Origin: Bacillota bacterium
GTDB taxonomy: Bacteria; Bacillota; Clostridia; Christensenellales; CAG-138
Assembly: GCA_023435025.1 (NCBI GenBank)
Contig: JAEYSE010000112.1
Span: forward strand, 1 to 14,326
DNA: 14,326 nt
Reading direction: 5' to 3'
The position numbers and the translations under genes are program-made. Shown here piece after piece: positions 5,827 through 13,841 of this stretch. The notes below the pieces were generated by a model, which was not told the DNA's origin, ran no database searches, and worked only from the letters and a program-made list of their open reading frames with translations. Positions within the stretch are counted from its first letter, which is position 1. Every line of letters begins with the position of its first letter.

Positions 5827-7458
5827 ATGGCAAAGCAGTTGAAATACGGTGAAGAAGCCCGCCGTGCACTCGAAAAGGGCATGAACCAGCTTGCGGATAC
5901 CGTGAAGATCACCCTGGGGCCTAAGGGCCGCAACGTGGTGCTGGATAAAAAATTCGGCGCTCCCTTGATCACCAACGACGGCGTGACCATCGCCAAAGAG
6001 ATCGAGCTGGAAGATCCGTTTGAAAACATGGGTGCTCAGCTTGTGAAGGAAGTCGCCACCAAGACCAACGACGTCGCGGGCGACGGCACCACCACCGCCA
6101 CCCTGCTTGCGCAGGCCATCGTGCGCGAAGGCCTCAAGAACGTTGCGGCGGGCGCAAACCCCATGGTATTAAAGCGCGGCATCGAAGTGGCCGTAAATGA
6201 AGCCGTGGAAGGCCTGAAGGAACTCTCTAAGCCCGTAAGCGGCAAGACCGCAATCGCGCAGGTCGCTTCCATCTCCGCTGGCGACGAAGCCGTGGGCGCG
6301 ATCATCTCCGACGCCATGGATAAGGTCGGCAACGACGGCGTCATCACCGTGGAAGAAAGCAAGACCATGAAGACGGAACTCAAGCTCGTGGAAGGCATGC
6401 AGTTCGACCGCGGCTATGCTTCGGCTTACATGGTAACCGATACGGATAAGATGGAAGCGGTTCTTGAGAACCCCCTCATTCTGATCACCGAAAAGAAAAT
6501 CTCCAACATCCAGGAGATCCTGCCTGTGCTCGAACAGGTCGTCCAGCAGGGCAAGAAGCTCCTCATCATCGCCGAGGACGTGGAAGGCGAAGCGCTGGCA
6601 ACCCTGATCCTCAACAAACTGCGCGGCACGTTCACCTGCGTCGCCGTCAAGGCCCCCGGCTTTGGCGACAGGCGTAAGGCCATGCTGCAGGATATCGCCA
6701 TACTGACCGGCGGTCAGGTGATTTCCGATGAGCTCGGCATGGATCTCAAGGAGACCACAATCGCACAGCTCGGTACCGCCCGCCAGGTCAAGGTGGACAA
6801 AGAGAACACCACCATCGTGGAAGGCGCAGGCGAACCCTCCGAGATCAAGGCCCGCATCAACTCCATCAAGGCCCAGATCGAGGACACCACCTCCGAATAC
6901 GACAAAGAGAAGCTGCAGGAGCGCCTGGCGAAGCTCGCTGGCGGCGTTGCGGTCATCTCCGTTGGCGCTGCGACCGAAGTGGAAATGAAGGAATTCAAGC
7001 TCCGCATCGAGGATGCGCTCAACGCGACCCGCGCGGCCGTAGAAGAAGGCATCGTGCCCGGCGGCGGCGTTGCGCTGGTGAATGTGATTGACCGCGTAAA
7101 GAAGCTCGAAGCTGGCGTCACCGGCGACAGGAAGACCGGCATCCAGATCGTGGTGCGCGCGCTTGAAGAGCCCGTCCGCCAGATCGCCGCGAATGCGGGC
7201 ATGGAAGGCTCCGTAATCGTGGAGAACATCAAGCATACCGCGAAGCCCGGCTACGGCTATGACGCCTCCAAGGACGAATACGGCATGATGGAAGAGAAGG
7301 GCATCATCGACCCCACCAAGGTGACAAGGTCCGCCCTGCAGAACGCGGCTTCCATCGCCGCCATGGTGCTCACCACCGAGAGCCTGGTGACCGATATCCC
7401 CGCTCCCGAACCCGCAATGCCCGCCGGTGGCGGCATGGGCGGCCCCGGGATGTATTAA
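5827..7458 (+). CDS. groEL: Chaperonin GroEL (60 kDa)
   Basis: GroEL is the ATP-driven 14-mer in whose cavity unfolded proteins fold, working with the GroES lid. The 543-residue product begins MAKQLKYGEEARRALEKGMNQ-like and shows the nucleotide-binding segments TLGPKGRNVVLD (29-40), NDGVTIA (D51) and GDGTTTATLLA (85-95, with the ATP-contacting D86). Near the C-terminus it has the equatorial-domain signature AAVEEGIVPGGGVAL. It ends in a short glycine-methionine tail, which in GroEL lies inside the cavity. AAGGAG lies ten bases before ATG 5827. Co-transcribed with groES under HrcA and followed by a strong terminator, so the operon is just these two genes. Codon use is GC-rich and regular, as expected for a highly expressed gene. 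Confidence 0.99.
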   Translation: MAKQLKYGEEARRALEKGMNQLADTVKITLGPKGRNVVLDKKFGAPLITNDGVTIAKEIELEDPFENMGAQLVKEVATKTNDVAGDGTTTATLLAQAIVREGLKNVAAGANPMVLKRGIEVAVNEAVEGLKELSKPVSGKTAIAQVASISAGDEAVGAIISDAMDKVGNDGVITVEESKTMKTELKLVEGMQFDRGYASAYMVTDTDKMEAVLENPLILITEKKISNIQEILPVLEQVVQQGKKLLIIAEDVEGEALATLILNKLRGTFTCVAVKAPGFGDRRKAMLQDIAILTGGQVISDELGMDLKETTIAQLGTARQVKVDKENTTIVEGAGEPSEIKARINSIKAQIEDTTSEYDKEKLQERLAKLAGGVAVISVGAATEVEMKEFKLRIEDALNATRAAVEEGIVPGGGVALVNVIDRVKKLEAGVTGDRKTGIQIVVRALEEPVRQIAANAGMEGSVIVENIKHTAKPGYGYDASKDEYGMMEEKGIIDPTKVTRSALQNAASIAAMVLTTESLVTDIPAPEPAMPAGGGMGGPGMY

Positions 7459-7484
7459 GCCATACAGTAAAAGATAGTTGTTGG

Positions 7485-7518
7485 AACGCCGCCGCCCGTA
7501 TGGGCGGCGGCGTTTTTT
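7485..7518 (+). terminator. Rho-independent terminator of groESL
   Basis: An 11-bp perfect GC stem (7487-7497 with 7502-7512) around GTAT is followed by six T, and two flanking A bases could pair with the first T bases. It starts 27 bases after the groEL stop. Confidence 0.95.
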
Positions 7519-7561
7519 GTTCCTCCATTTCCACGGGTATGCAAATTGACGCCCCAAACTG

Positions 7562-7590
7562 TAGAGATTAAAGGCGGAGCATGTTATACT
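7562..7590 (+). promoter_or_regulatory. Predicted promoter of the DMT transporter gene
   Basis: TATACT (7585-7590) is preceded by TGT, giving an extended -10, with TAGAGA (7562-7567) 17 bases upstream as a partial -35 box. The predicted start near 7597 lies downstream of the TTG at 7546, so translation cannot begin at that TTG if this promoter is real. Confidence 0.45.
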
Positions 7591-7629
7591 ACTAAAACTG
7601 GCATTTATTTTGTAATGGAGAGTCTAGCG

Positions 7630-8547
7630 GTGGAAAGAGTACCCAACCAAAGAAAAGCAAAGGCAAAATTGATTTCTTCCATGGTCATATTCGGCACAAT
7701 CGGTGTCTTTGTACGCTATATACCGTTTCCGTCCAGTGTGATTGCAATGGCAAGAGGTTTTATCGGCACACTCTTTTTACTGCTATTTGTGTATGTTAAG
7801 AAATCCCACATTTCGTGGCCTGATATCAAGCGGAATTTACTTATCCTATGTCTGTCCGGGGCTTTTATCGGCATCAACTGGATTCTCCTGTTTGAAGCCT
7901 ATCGTTATACGACTGTGGCAGTAGCAACACTATGTTACTATCTGGCACCGATATTCGTGATCATAGTTTCCACCTTTATGCTTAAAGAAAAAATTACCCT
8001 GACAAAAGGGATTTGCATCGCAGTTGCGCTTTTGGGAATGGTGCTCGTTTCCGGCGTATTAAATGGCGGCTTGTCAGGTAATTTCGGTATTGTCGGTGTA
8101 TTGTTTGGCTTGGGTGCCGCAGTATTATATGCTTGTGCTGTTGTTCTGAACAAGCAGCTCAAAGGTATTTCGTCTTATGATGGGACCATTGTGCAACTGG
8201 GGATGGCTGCTGTGGTCGTTCTTCCGTATGTCCTGCTTACCGAAAACATTACTGAAATGGTATTTTCTCCGCTTACAGTATTTTTAGTAATCACAGTTGG
8301 CATTATACACACAGGCTTCTCATACGCGATGTATTTTGGTTCTATAAAAGACCTGAAAACGCACACTGTAGCAATTTTTAGTTACATTGATCCCATTGTC
8401 GCAATATTGTTATCGGCACTGGTGCTCAAGGAAAAAATGGATCTTATAAGCATCGTTGGTGCGTTACTGGTGCTTGGTTCCACATTATTCAACGAGATGG
8501 CAGAAAACCGTATGATGAAAGCGGACACCCAGTCCAATGAATCGTAA
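7630..8547 (+). CDS. DMT superfamily (EamA) transporter
   Basis: This 305-residue membrane protein has the EamA/RhaT-like layout of about ten membrane segments in two repeats. Proteins of this superfamily usually export amino acids or other small metabolites; the substrate is not evident here. The first repeat runs from LISSMVIFGTIGVFVRYI and includes MARGFIGTLFLL, GINWILLFEAYRYTTVAVATLCYYLAPIFVIIVS, and the helix-end motif LKEKITLTKGICIAVALLGMVLV. The second starts near GNFGIVGVLFGLGAAVLYACAVVL and includes FSYAMYFGSIKDL and SYIDPIVAILLSALVLKEKMDL, the mirrored motif. GTG 7630 was chosen because GGAGAG lies seven bases ahead; ATG 7615 overlaps that ribosome site and has none of its own, but it remains possible. 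The gene stands alone after the groESL terminator and is more AT-rich than groEL, which hints at a different origin. Confidence 0.85.
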   Translation: MERVPNQRKAKAKLISSMVIFGTIGVFVRYIPFPSSVIAMARGFIGTLFLLLFVYVKKSHISWPDIKRNLLILCLSGAFIGINWILLFEAYRYTTVAVATLCYYLAPIFVIIVSTFMLKEKITLTKGICIAVALLGMVLVSGVLNGGLSGNFGIVGVLFGLGAAVLYACAVVLNKQLKGISSYDGTIVQLGMAAVVVLPYVLLTENITEMVFSPLTVFLVITVGIIHTGFSYAMYFGSIKDLKTHTVAIFSYIDPIVAILLSALVLKEKMDLISIVGALLVLGSTLFNEMAENRMMKADTQSNES

Positions 8548-8680
8548 GATATATTACGGCGATTTACTTACCTATATTTCAAATATTTTATTCCGCTTCG
8601 AATAATTTGCGTAGATGTCCGAGCTTCGCATTATGTGAAGAAGACCAGAAAACAGCGGCGGCGTTCTCAGCGTGAGCGGG
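8548..8680. other. Intergenic DNA after the DMT gene
   Basis: No gene is visible. A loose inverted repeat built on CTTC-TAAT-GCG half-sites lies around 8595-8640, but it has mismatches and no T run, so I do not call it a terminator. No clear plus-strand terminator for the transporter was found. Confidence 0.3.
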
Positions 8681-8722
8681 TATATAAAAATGCTACGCTT
8701 CTTAAAAAAGAAAGCATAGCAT
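8681..8722 (-). terminator. Minus-strand terminator behind the broken RidA-family gene
   Basis: The arms ATGCTACGCTTCTT (8690-8703) and AAGAAAGCATAGCAT (8708-8722) pair with one wobble and one bulge. On the minus strand the hairpin is followed by TTTTTATATA. On the plus strand no T run follows, so it serves minus-strand transcription, ending the RidA-family unit about 80 bases after its stop codon. Confidence 0.7.
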
Positions 8723-8765
8723 CCTATGGTTCTGCCTGTTGGTAGCCATTAAATTGTCATAGGAT
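8721..8765. repeat. Perfect 8-bp inverted repeat, widely spaced
   Basis: ATCCTATG (8721-8728) and CATAGGAT (8758-8765) are exact inverted copies separated by 29 bases. The left arm touches the terminator hairpin. Meaning unknown; it could pair in the minus-strand transcript as part of the terminator region, or be chance. Confidence 0.35.
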
Positions 8766-8801
8766 TAAAATCAAAGGTAGCCGGACTTTCATCCCAAACA
8801 C

Positions 8802-9217
8802 TTATACCTTATCCTCAACAGCTGCGATTCCATCAATTTCAATCAAGCAGTCTGGAAGGGCAAAACCTGAGACAAACAGTACGGTGATTAACGGCGGATT
8901 TTGCATATCTCCGACAAACTCCTGAAATGCCTTCAAACCAATTCGCGGGTCACATCCATTTAATAAGTACATGTTAAGCTTAACAAGTTCTTAAAGCATG
9001 CTTGCTCAGAAGCCAAAAGAATTTCAATATTCTTCAGTGCTTGTCTGGTCTGCAGCTCAAGATCCGTCTGTCCAACTAGCTCTCCTTTTTCATTTGTTGC
9101 ATTCTGTCCGCCGAAATGGATTGTTTTGGCATTCCCACTGACTGTAATCATTTGTGTAAAAAACTTTGATGAAAACAAACCCTGCGGATTCTTATGCTCC
9201 ATTTTAAATTCACTCAT
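8802..9217 (-). pseudogene. RidA/YjgF family protein, frameshifted
   Basis: Rid proteins are small trimeric enzymes or binders; RidA itself hydrolyses reactive enamine/imine intermediates. The first frame codes from ATG 9217 (MSEFKMEHKNPQGL-like) to ACFKN near 8990 and then runs into a stop at 8960. Shifting by one base at about 8987-8991 restores a family-like second half, LVKLNMYLLNGCDPRIG to EIDGIAAVEDKV, ending at TAA 8802-8804. Joined, the product would be about 138 residues, a normal Rid length, so a single missing base (expected AACCTT, seen AACTT) is the simplest explanation. In the second half NPPLITVLFV stands where true RidA has the PARSxV arginine, so even intact it would not be a classic RidA deaminase. 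AAGGAG sits ten bases before ATG 9217, showing the start was once functional. It may be a real pseudogene or a sequencing error. Confidence 0.85.
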
Positions 9218-9607
9218 TAATTTTTCTCCTTGTATTATAGAGTAATAGTTATTCCATCCCCTCCAAGAGCCTACATTGTGAGATACTATGGATTGTTTTA
9301 ATCTCCTTATATTAAGCGCTATATCCTGTTGGACTTGCCGGTGCTTTTAAATTTTATCGCATACTGCCGCTTTTTTTTCAACTTTTCTTATAATATTATA
9401 CATATCACATGGGTTGCACAATGAAACAAAATGAAGCTTTTATCCATCAAGACAAACTACACATTATCCAAAGACCTCAAGAGCGGAACTTCCGATTATG
9501 CTTAACCCAAGCGGTTATCCGAACTTCCCATTATGTTTAAGCCGTCACTTAAGGACTACTCATTAAGCAGTCTAAATTTCGGATTTACAAAATACGCCCG
9601 TAGAAAA
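9218..9607. other. AT-rich non-coding gap
   Basis: No gene is recognised in these 390 bases on either strand. The part from 9226 to 9231 is the ribosome site of the RidA-family remnant. A 12-base palindrome TATAATATTATA (9389-9400) holds a minus-strand -10-like TATAAT, with TTGTGC only 15 bases away (9421-9416), so a promoter there is doubtful. The 9486-9540 repeat is listed separately. The AT content is clearly above that of the left half of the window, suggesting old mobile-element or insertion debris. Confidence 0.4.
9486..9540. repeat. 20-base imperfect direct repeat, 35-base period
   Basis: GAACTTCCGATTATGCTTAA (9486-9505) recurs as GAACTTCCCATTATGTTTAA (9521-9540) with two differences. 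The first copy sits in the near-palindrome CGGAACTTCCG. Tandem half-sites of this sort can be recombinase or regulator binding sites, but no recombinase gene is nearby, so the role is open. Confidence 0.6.
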
Positions 9608-9650
9608 GCTGCCGCGCTGAGGTGATATCCCCGGTGCGGCAGCCTCTTTT
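9608..9650 (-). terminator. Probable bidirectional terminator at the symporter gene end
   Basis: GCTGCCGC (9608-9615) pairs perfectly with GCGGCAGC (9636-9643) around a 20-base loop. On the minus strand TTTTCT follows, 37 bases after the symporter stop codon; on the plus strand CCTCTTTTTA follows. The large loop makes it less than ideal, but the symmetric T/A flanks fit a terminator working both ways. Confidence 0.7.
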
Positions 9651-9679
9651 TATATTTGCAATGCACGGAGCATGTGAGG

Positions 9680-11095
9680 TTATTCGACGAAAGCTGTAGG
9701 TGCAGCGGGCTTGCCCATTTTGCGCTCAATTGCCGCAACCAGGAAGAAGGCTACCGTTCCGCAGAAGCACCCGAATACGATAGCCAGTATGCCAAACGGC
9801 TGATTGAGCAACTGCCATACAACGACTGCAATTGATCCGATAATGATGGAGTACAGCCCCGCATTCTTTGTGGCATACGGTACCGACAGCCCCAACCCGT
9901 ATGCTGCGAAAGGCCCGGCGGAGCGTAGGGCAAACGCAAACAGGTTTAAAGTTACCAGACTAATGTTGAACAATGCGATGCCCATGCTGATGATGCAAAT
10001 AACCACGTTGCTGATACGGGTATATTTGATGATTTTTTGATCCTCAAGGTTGGGCTTAAAATACTTCATGTAGATATCACGTATGAATATCGTAGAAGCA
10101 CACAGTAGGTTGGAGTCCGCGCTGGACATGGTTGCGGAAACGATCGCGGCTGCAACCAAACCCGAAATTACACCCGGCGCATACGAGGTGGTCGCAAACA
10201 TCATCGCAGTCGTACCTTTGCCGCCATCGAGCTCCGGGTTTACAGCCAGCGCCACCAGGCCGATCAAAGTGGGAATAAACGCAAGCAGGCCCATCATAAT
10301 GGCCGACAACCAGGACGCCTTTTGGGCTGTCTTTTCATCCGACGCCGCGGAGAAGCGGCTTACCATTTCGGGTCCCGAAAGGAACGTGCAGAAATAATTG
10401 AATATAAGGCCTATGATTGTAACCCAGCCGATTTTTGTGAAACTAAGTTCCAACGGAGGCAGTTTCGCAGAAATTGCCTCCCAGCCGCCAGCACCATTGA
10501 TGATGAATGGAAGCGCGATGAGCAGGCCCACGAAAATAATCGCGTACTGAACGACATCCGTTATGGCATCCGCTATCATACCACCCATTGTGGTATAAAC
10601 GATTACAACCAGCCCAGCAATCAATACGCTGACATTCAGAGGGATCCCGGTTAGTGAGCTTACTACAGAGCCGGAAGCCAGCACCTGTGATGCAGTAAGA
10701 CAGAACAGGGAAACGACATTCAGCACAGCGGTAAAAGTCCCGGCTACATTCCCAAAGCGACGGTTTACCACTTCGGGGATCGTGACAGCCATAGTTTTAC
10801 GGATGCGCGGCGCAAAATACGCTAATGGGATCATAGCGATAGAGGCGGCCAATATATACCAAGCCGCGCTCATGCCCCATCCCGAAAACGCTCTTGCCGC
10901 TAAGCCGGTGGTGCTGCCGCCGCCGATATTATTTGCAGAGAGCGATGCTGCAACAAAGAAAAGTCCCATGCGACGGCCAGCAAGCATATAATCCGTGCTG
11001 TTCTTGATTTTAAGTTTGTTTACGAGATAGCCTACCAGTAACATGCCAATTAGGTAAACGCCAACAATAATTAGGGGAACCAATTTGATTTCCAT
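9680..11095 (-). CDS. Sodium:solute symporter (SSS family)
   Basis: This 471-residue inner-membrane protein couples sodium entry to uptake of a small solute. It has about 13 membrane segments: the first is VPLIIVGVYLIGMLLVGYLV, followed by the typical STDYMLAGRRMG loop and SANNIGGGSTTGLAARAF in segment 2. PEVVNRRFG and YTTMGGMIADAITDVVQ follow in the middle. SATMSSADSNLLCASTIFIRD in segment 9 carries the serines and aspartate that in SSS transporters form the Na2 sodium site. Substrate cannot be read off: members carry sugars, carboxylates, amino acids or osmolytes. Start ATG 11095 is preferred because AAGGAG lies eight bases ahead; an upstream in-frame start at 11137 would add 14 residues lacking family character. 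It diverges from the esterase gene across 254 bases, with separate promoters predicted for each, so shared control is possible. Confidence 0.93.
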   Translation of the reverse strand: MEIKLVPLIIVGVYLIGMLLVGYLVNKLKIKNSTDYMLAGRRMGLFFVAASLSANNIGGGSTTGLAARAFSGWGMSAAWYILAASIAMIPLAYFAPRIRKTMAVTIPEVVNRRFGNVAGTFTAVLNVVSLFCLTASQVLASGSVVSSLTGIPLNVSVLIAGLVVIVYTTMGGMIADAITDVVQYAIIFVGLLIALPFIINGAGGWEAISAKLPPLELSFTKIGWVTIIGLIFNYFCTFLSGPEMVSRFSAASDEKTAQKASWLSAIMMGLLAFIPTLIGLVALAVNPELDGGKGTTAMMFATTSYAPGVISGLVAAAIVSATMSSADSNLLCASTIFIRDIYMKYFKPNLEDQKIIKYTRISNVVICIISMGIALFNISLVTLNLFAFALRSAGPFAAYGLGLSVPYATKNAGLYSIIIGSIAVVVWQLLNQPFGILAIVFGCFCGTVAFFLVAAIERKMGKPAAPTAFVE

Positions 11096-11183
11096 AACAT
11101 ATTCTCCTTCAATATAGCGTTGTTTCGTGCATTGCAAACCTTAAAACAGTTCTGAGGTGTATAAAAAATGTAAGTACTTTATT

Positions 11184-11212
11184 AATATACTATATAGTAC
11201 ACAGCTAGGCAA
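11184..11212 (-). promoter_or_regulatory. Predicted symporter promoter
   Basis: On the minus strand TTGCCT (11212-11207) and TATATT (11189-11184) are 17 bases apart. Transcription would start near 11177, leaving about 80 bases of leader. The palindrome ACTATATAGT (11189-11198) lies in the spacer and could be an operator. Confidence 0.5.
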
Positions 11213-11291
11213 ATGTAAATGCAGTAACCGGAATCGTCTCGGGAGTGAGCTAATTTTAATTTGAGTCCCGACAATTTTATTGCCCAATATA

Positions 11292-11319
11292 TTGCTACCT
11301 ACACAGAAAATGTTAAAAT
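11292..11319 (+). promoter_or_regulatory. Predicted esterase gene promoter
   Basis: TTGCTA (11292-11297) and TAAAAT (11314-11319) are 16 bases apart, and TGT directly before the -10 box makes an extended -10. The start would be near 11326, about 24 bases before ATG 11350. Upstream, TCGGGA (11239-11244) and TCCCGA (11266-11271) form a six-bp inverted repeat between the two divergent promoters. Confidence 0.5.
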
Positions 11320-11349
11320 AAGTTTACGTATATGCTCGGAGGAAAACAG

Positions 11350-12561
11350 ATGATCTTAAAAAGCAAGATCTGGTTGCTGCTCAGCGCGCTCGTGGTTGTC
11401 GTTATTGTTCTGGCGTTTTGGAAGCCTTTTTTTCTTACGGGGTCCAGCAGCGTTCAGAACGCCGTTTTACGTATTTCAGCCAAAGAGTTTGTCCCCCCGG
11501 ATACGAACGAGCAACTCTCCGGCAGCGAAGCAAGGCTTATTGTCGTTACGGATTTTCACGCGACGATGCTAAAGAACGACAGGAACCTACATGTTTACCT
11601 TCCGCCAAGCTATTATGAAAATACCGAAAAGCGCTATCCCGTTTTATATGTGCATGACGGCAAGGCGGTTTTTGAGCTATCAGACTGGTCAAAAGAGTCC
11701 CTGAATATGCAAACACAGGCAGACAGGTTAATCTCAGAGGGAAAGATCCAGGAACTCATCATCGTTGGCATTGATAATATTGGCGAAAACAGGATCGCTG
11801 AATATGCGCATTGGGATGGCGTGGACCAGGGGAAGCCCGTGCACGGACTGGGGGTTTATCATGAGGATTTCATACTCAACGAAGTTAAGCCTTTTGTTGA
11901 TAAGAATTTCAGGACGCTGCCGGATCGGGACAACACAGCGTTAATGGGCGCCTCCATCGGCGGATTCTCTACCCTTAATATTGGTTTCAGGCACCCAGAC
12001 GTTTTCAGTAAGCTTGCCATGCAGTCGCCGTATCTCGGATGGGGCGACAACAAATTATACACCATGCTCAGTGACGGACCGTATGAGAAGAAGCAGCCAT
12101 TTAAGATTTGGATCGACGTCGGGTCTACGGAAGGGGGATTCATTGACATGGCTGGACAGGGGGTCTATCTCCTGACGCAAAACGGATATCGATGTGGTGA
12201 CGATCTTATGGTCTATGAGGCGCCGGGTGGGGAGCATTCCGAAAAATCCTGGTCAAGCAGGGTAGAATCCATCCTTCTTTACTTTTACGGCAATATCGGC
12301 AAGCCAGAATCCGTCAAGCTTTACACGGAGCGCCAAGTCAGTCTCAGCGATCAGGCCTTTCAGCATATCAATCCCGTTGTTACCTACGATTCCGGCTTTG
12401 CGATGACAGACCTCATGGGTAAGTATAAGGTACAGAAACCCGAACTTTTCGAGTTCGAGGGATACGGAGTAATGATGCCGAAAGCCGAAGGCACAACCGA
12501 AGTCACCTACACCACGCCGGTGGGCCTGACGGCAAAAGAGACCATCACCTTCGTCAAATAG
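11350..12561 (+). CDS. Membrane-anchored or secreted alpha/beta-hydrolase esterase (esterase D/Fes-like)
   Basis: The 403-residue product has a hydrophobic N-terminal segment (residues 7-23, after KSK) that would export it and probably anchor it outside the membrane; no lipobox cysteine is present. Residues about 70-310 are an esterase of the enterochelin esterase/esterase D family: LHVYLPPSYYE, YPVLYVHDGK, LIIVGIDN, and the nucleophile elbow GASIGG with Ser202. H296 in GGEHSEKSW and an acid around D256-E261 (IDVGSTEGG) complete a plausible catalytic triad. Such enzymes cleave ester bonds in siderophores, hemicellulose acetyl or feruloyl esters, or small thioesters; the substrate is not shown. 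The last 85 residues (about 320-403) form a separate beta-rich part ending EVTYTTPVGLTAKETITFVK, resembling an Ig-like domain that might bind substrate or cell wall. ATG 11350 follows GGAGG by seven bases; an earlier ATG at 11332 lies upstream of that site. It diverges from the sodium symporter gene. Confidence 0.85.
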   Translation: MILKSKIWLLLSALVVVVIVLAFWKPFFLTGSSSVQNAVLRISAKEFVPPDTNEQLSGSEARLIVVTDFHATMLKNDRNLHVYLPPSYYENTEKRYPVLYVHDGKAVFELSDWSKESLNMQTQADRLISEGKIQELIIVGIDNIGENRIAEYAHWDGVDQGKPVHGLGVYHEDFILNEVKPFVDKNFRTLPDRDNTALMGASIGGFSTLNIGFRHPDVFSKLAMQSPYLGWGDNKLYTMLSDGPYEKKQPFKIWIDVGSTEGGFIDMAGQGVYLLTQNGYRCGDDLMVYEAPGGEHSEKSWSSRVESILLYFYGNIGKPESVKLYTERQVSLSDQAFQHINPVVTYDSGFAMTDLMGKYKVQKPELFEFEGYGVMMPKAEGTTEVTYTTPVGLTAKETITFVK

Positions 12562-12803
12562 ACTGCTCATAAACAGAAGCTGAGGGACGAACGGAGGCGC
12601 AAAATAATCGCCCTGCAATAACCAACCAGCTAGTTAGTGTTTTGAACATTTAACCCAATAACCTGGTATCGACATAAGCGGAGTTATGATTAACCTTAAT
12701 GTTGAACCCGCCAGGTTTGACAAAAATACAGCTTTTTGCGCGCTCATTAAATACCTTGCCTATTCAAAATGTAATTATTTAAAAAACAGTTGGGGTACAA
12801 GAC

Positions 12804-13478
12804 ATGACAAAGAACGTATTTCGAAGGTTTTCAATACTGGGTATGTTGGCGGTAGCGGCGTATGTGGTTCATGTGGTGCTGGGCGGATTTCTATGGAGTG
12901 GGTATAGCCATCTTATGCAGCCCATCAGCAACCTGACGGCGAGCGGCGCACCCGATCGGGAGCTGCTCGGAACAATTCTGTGGTTTTATGCGGTCCCAGC
13001 CATCCTATTTGGCCTCTTTGCATACCTGTACATGCGAAAATTTACACCGAAGGTTTCGCAGGGAGGGATGCTGCTGTTTCTTATTATGCAGATAGTATCT
13101 TTCTCATATCAGTTCTTTCCGGAAGACCTGCCCGGCGCTGTGCCTACTTTTGCGGGTACAATGCATCTGGCAGTGACTTTTTTGATAATACCGCTTACCA
13201 TCCTGGCCCCCATTCTCATAGGCGCAGGATTCCGAAAACTGGAAGGATTTAAAGGGTTTGGCATCTATTCTATCATAACAGGAATTATGATTTTTATCTT
13301 CGGCGGAACGACAGCTGTATTCTACGCACAAAAGCTGCCTTACTTCGGGTTAGTGGAAAGGCTCAATATCGGGACGCTACAAATATGGACGTTTTTGACT
13401 GCGCTTAAGCTCCTTTGCACCGATACGGGAAAAATGGAGAAAAGCGCCGCTAAAAAACTGCCGATGTCGCATAATTGA
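12804..13478 (+). CDS. DUF998-like six-helix membrane protein
   Basis: This 224-residue protein has about six predicted membrane helices: VAAYVVHVVLGGFLWSGY, LWFYAVPAILFGLFAYLY, MLLFLIMQIVSFSYQFF, MHLAVTFLIIPLTILAPILIG, IYSIITGIMIFIFGGTTAVFYA and IGTLQIWTFLTALKLL. The short extracytoplasmic segment QPISNLTASGAPDR after helix one is typical of DUF998 proteins, a family of unknown function often seen next to regulators. The C-terminal tail is short and basic. ATG 12804 has only a weak GGGGT site nine bases ahead, and no good promoter was found in the 240 bases upstream; a TTGACA at 12717-12722 has no matching -10 box. The gene stands alone. Membrane topology is clear, the family label is moderate, and the function is unknown. 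Confidence 0.7.
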   Translation: MTKNVFRRFSILGMLAVAAYVVHVVLGGFLWSGYSHLMQPISNLTASGAPDRELLGTILWFYAVPAILFGLFAYLYMRKFTPKVSQGGMLLFLIMQIVSFSYQFFPEDLPGAVPTFAGTMHLAVTFLIIPLTILAPILIGAGFRKLEGFKGFGIYSIITGIMIFIFGGTTAVFYAQKLPYFGLVERLNIGTLQIWTFLTALKLLCTDTGKMEKSAAKKLPMSHN

Positions 13479-13798
13479 CTTAACAATTTGAATATGTGGG
13501 GACCGGGAACAAGCATATACCAAGCCATTTAGCACATGCAAATCATACAACACATCAATATCGTAGCTTTATCACTATCCAAGAAGTTACATTGAATTGC
13601 CCCGGAAATAATTTTCTGGCAGTTATGATGAAAAAGACTTGGAAGTGAACTACGATTATGTATAATCTAACACCCATACGACACTTCACTGAGCCCCATT
13701 CTCCTATTAGGTCTATGGGTCGAGACCTCCATACCACATACTCTTAATATTTTCCCCAAACTAGCTCAACGAGGAATTTTTTATTAAACATCCCGTTT
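13479..13798. other. Non-coding gap between DUF998-like and cupin genes
   Basis: No convincing gene is seen on either strand. AGGTCT (13710-13715) and AGACCT (13724-13729) form a small six-bp inverted repeat. No terminator with a T run was found after the DUF998-like gene. Confidence 0.35.
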
Positions 13799-13841
13799 GT
13801 TGCAATTGCAACGGCTGAAGGGGGAAACTATGTAGTAAGAT
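13799..13841 (+). promoter_or_regulatory. Probable activator operator and -10 box of the cupin gene
   Basis: GTTGCAATTGCAAC (13799-13812) is a perfect 14-base palindrome, the size of a dimeric helix-turn-helix regulator site such as those of the CRP/FNR family. TAAGAT (13836-13841) can serve as the -10 box, with a start near 13848. The palindrome centre then falls at about -42, the position used by class II activators, and there is no good -35 box. The regulator is not in the window. Confidence 0.5.

Noticed and set aside
6169..7557. 462-codon minus-strand open frame opposite groEL
   Set aside because: It is a codon-bias shadow of the GC-rich groEL gene; the low-complexity translation is typical of such shadows.
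7546..7629. TTG 7546 as start of the DMT transporter
   Set aside because: It lies upstream of the predicted promoter -10 box and adds residues without family character; GTG 7630 has a good ribosome site.
12686..12907. 73-codon plus-strand frame overlapping the start of the DUF998-like gene
   Set aside because: Its second half is an out-of-frame reading of the membrane protein gene, with no ribosome site.
13555..13737. 60-codon minus-strand frame between the DUF998-like and cupin genes
   Set aside because: No ribosome site, no recognisable protein and no supporting context.
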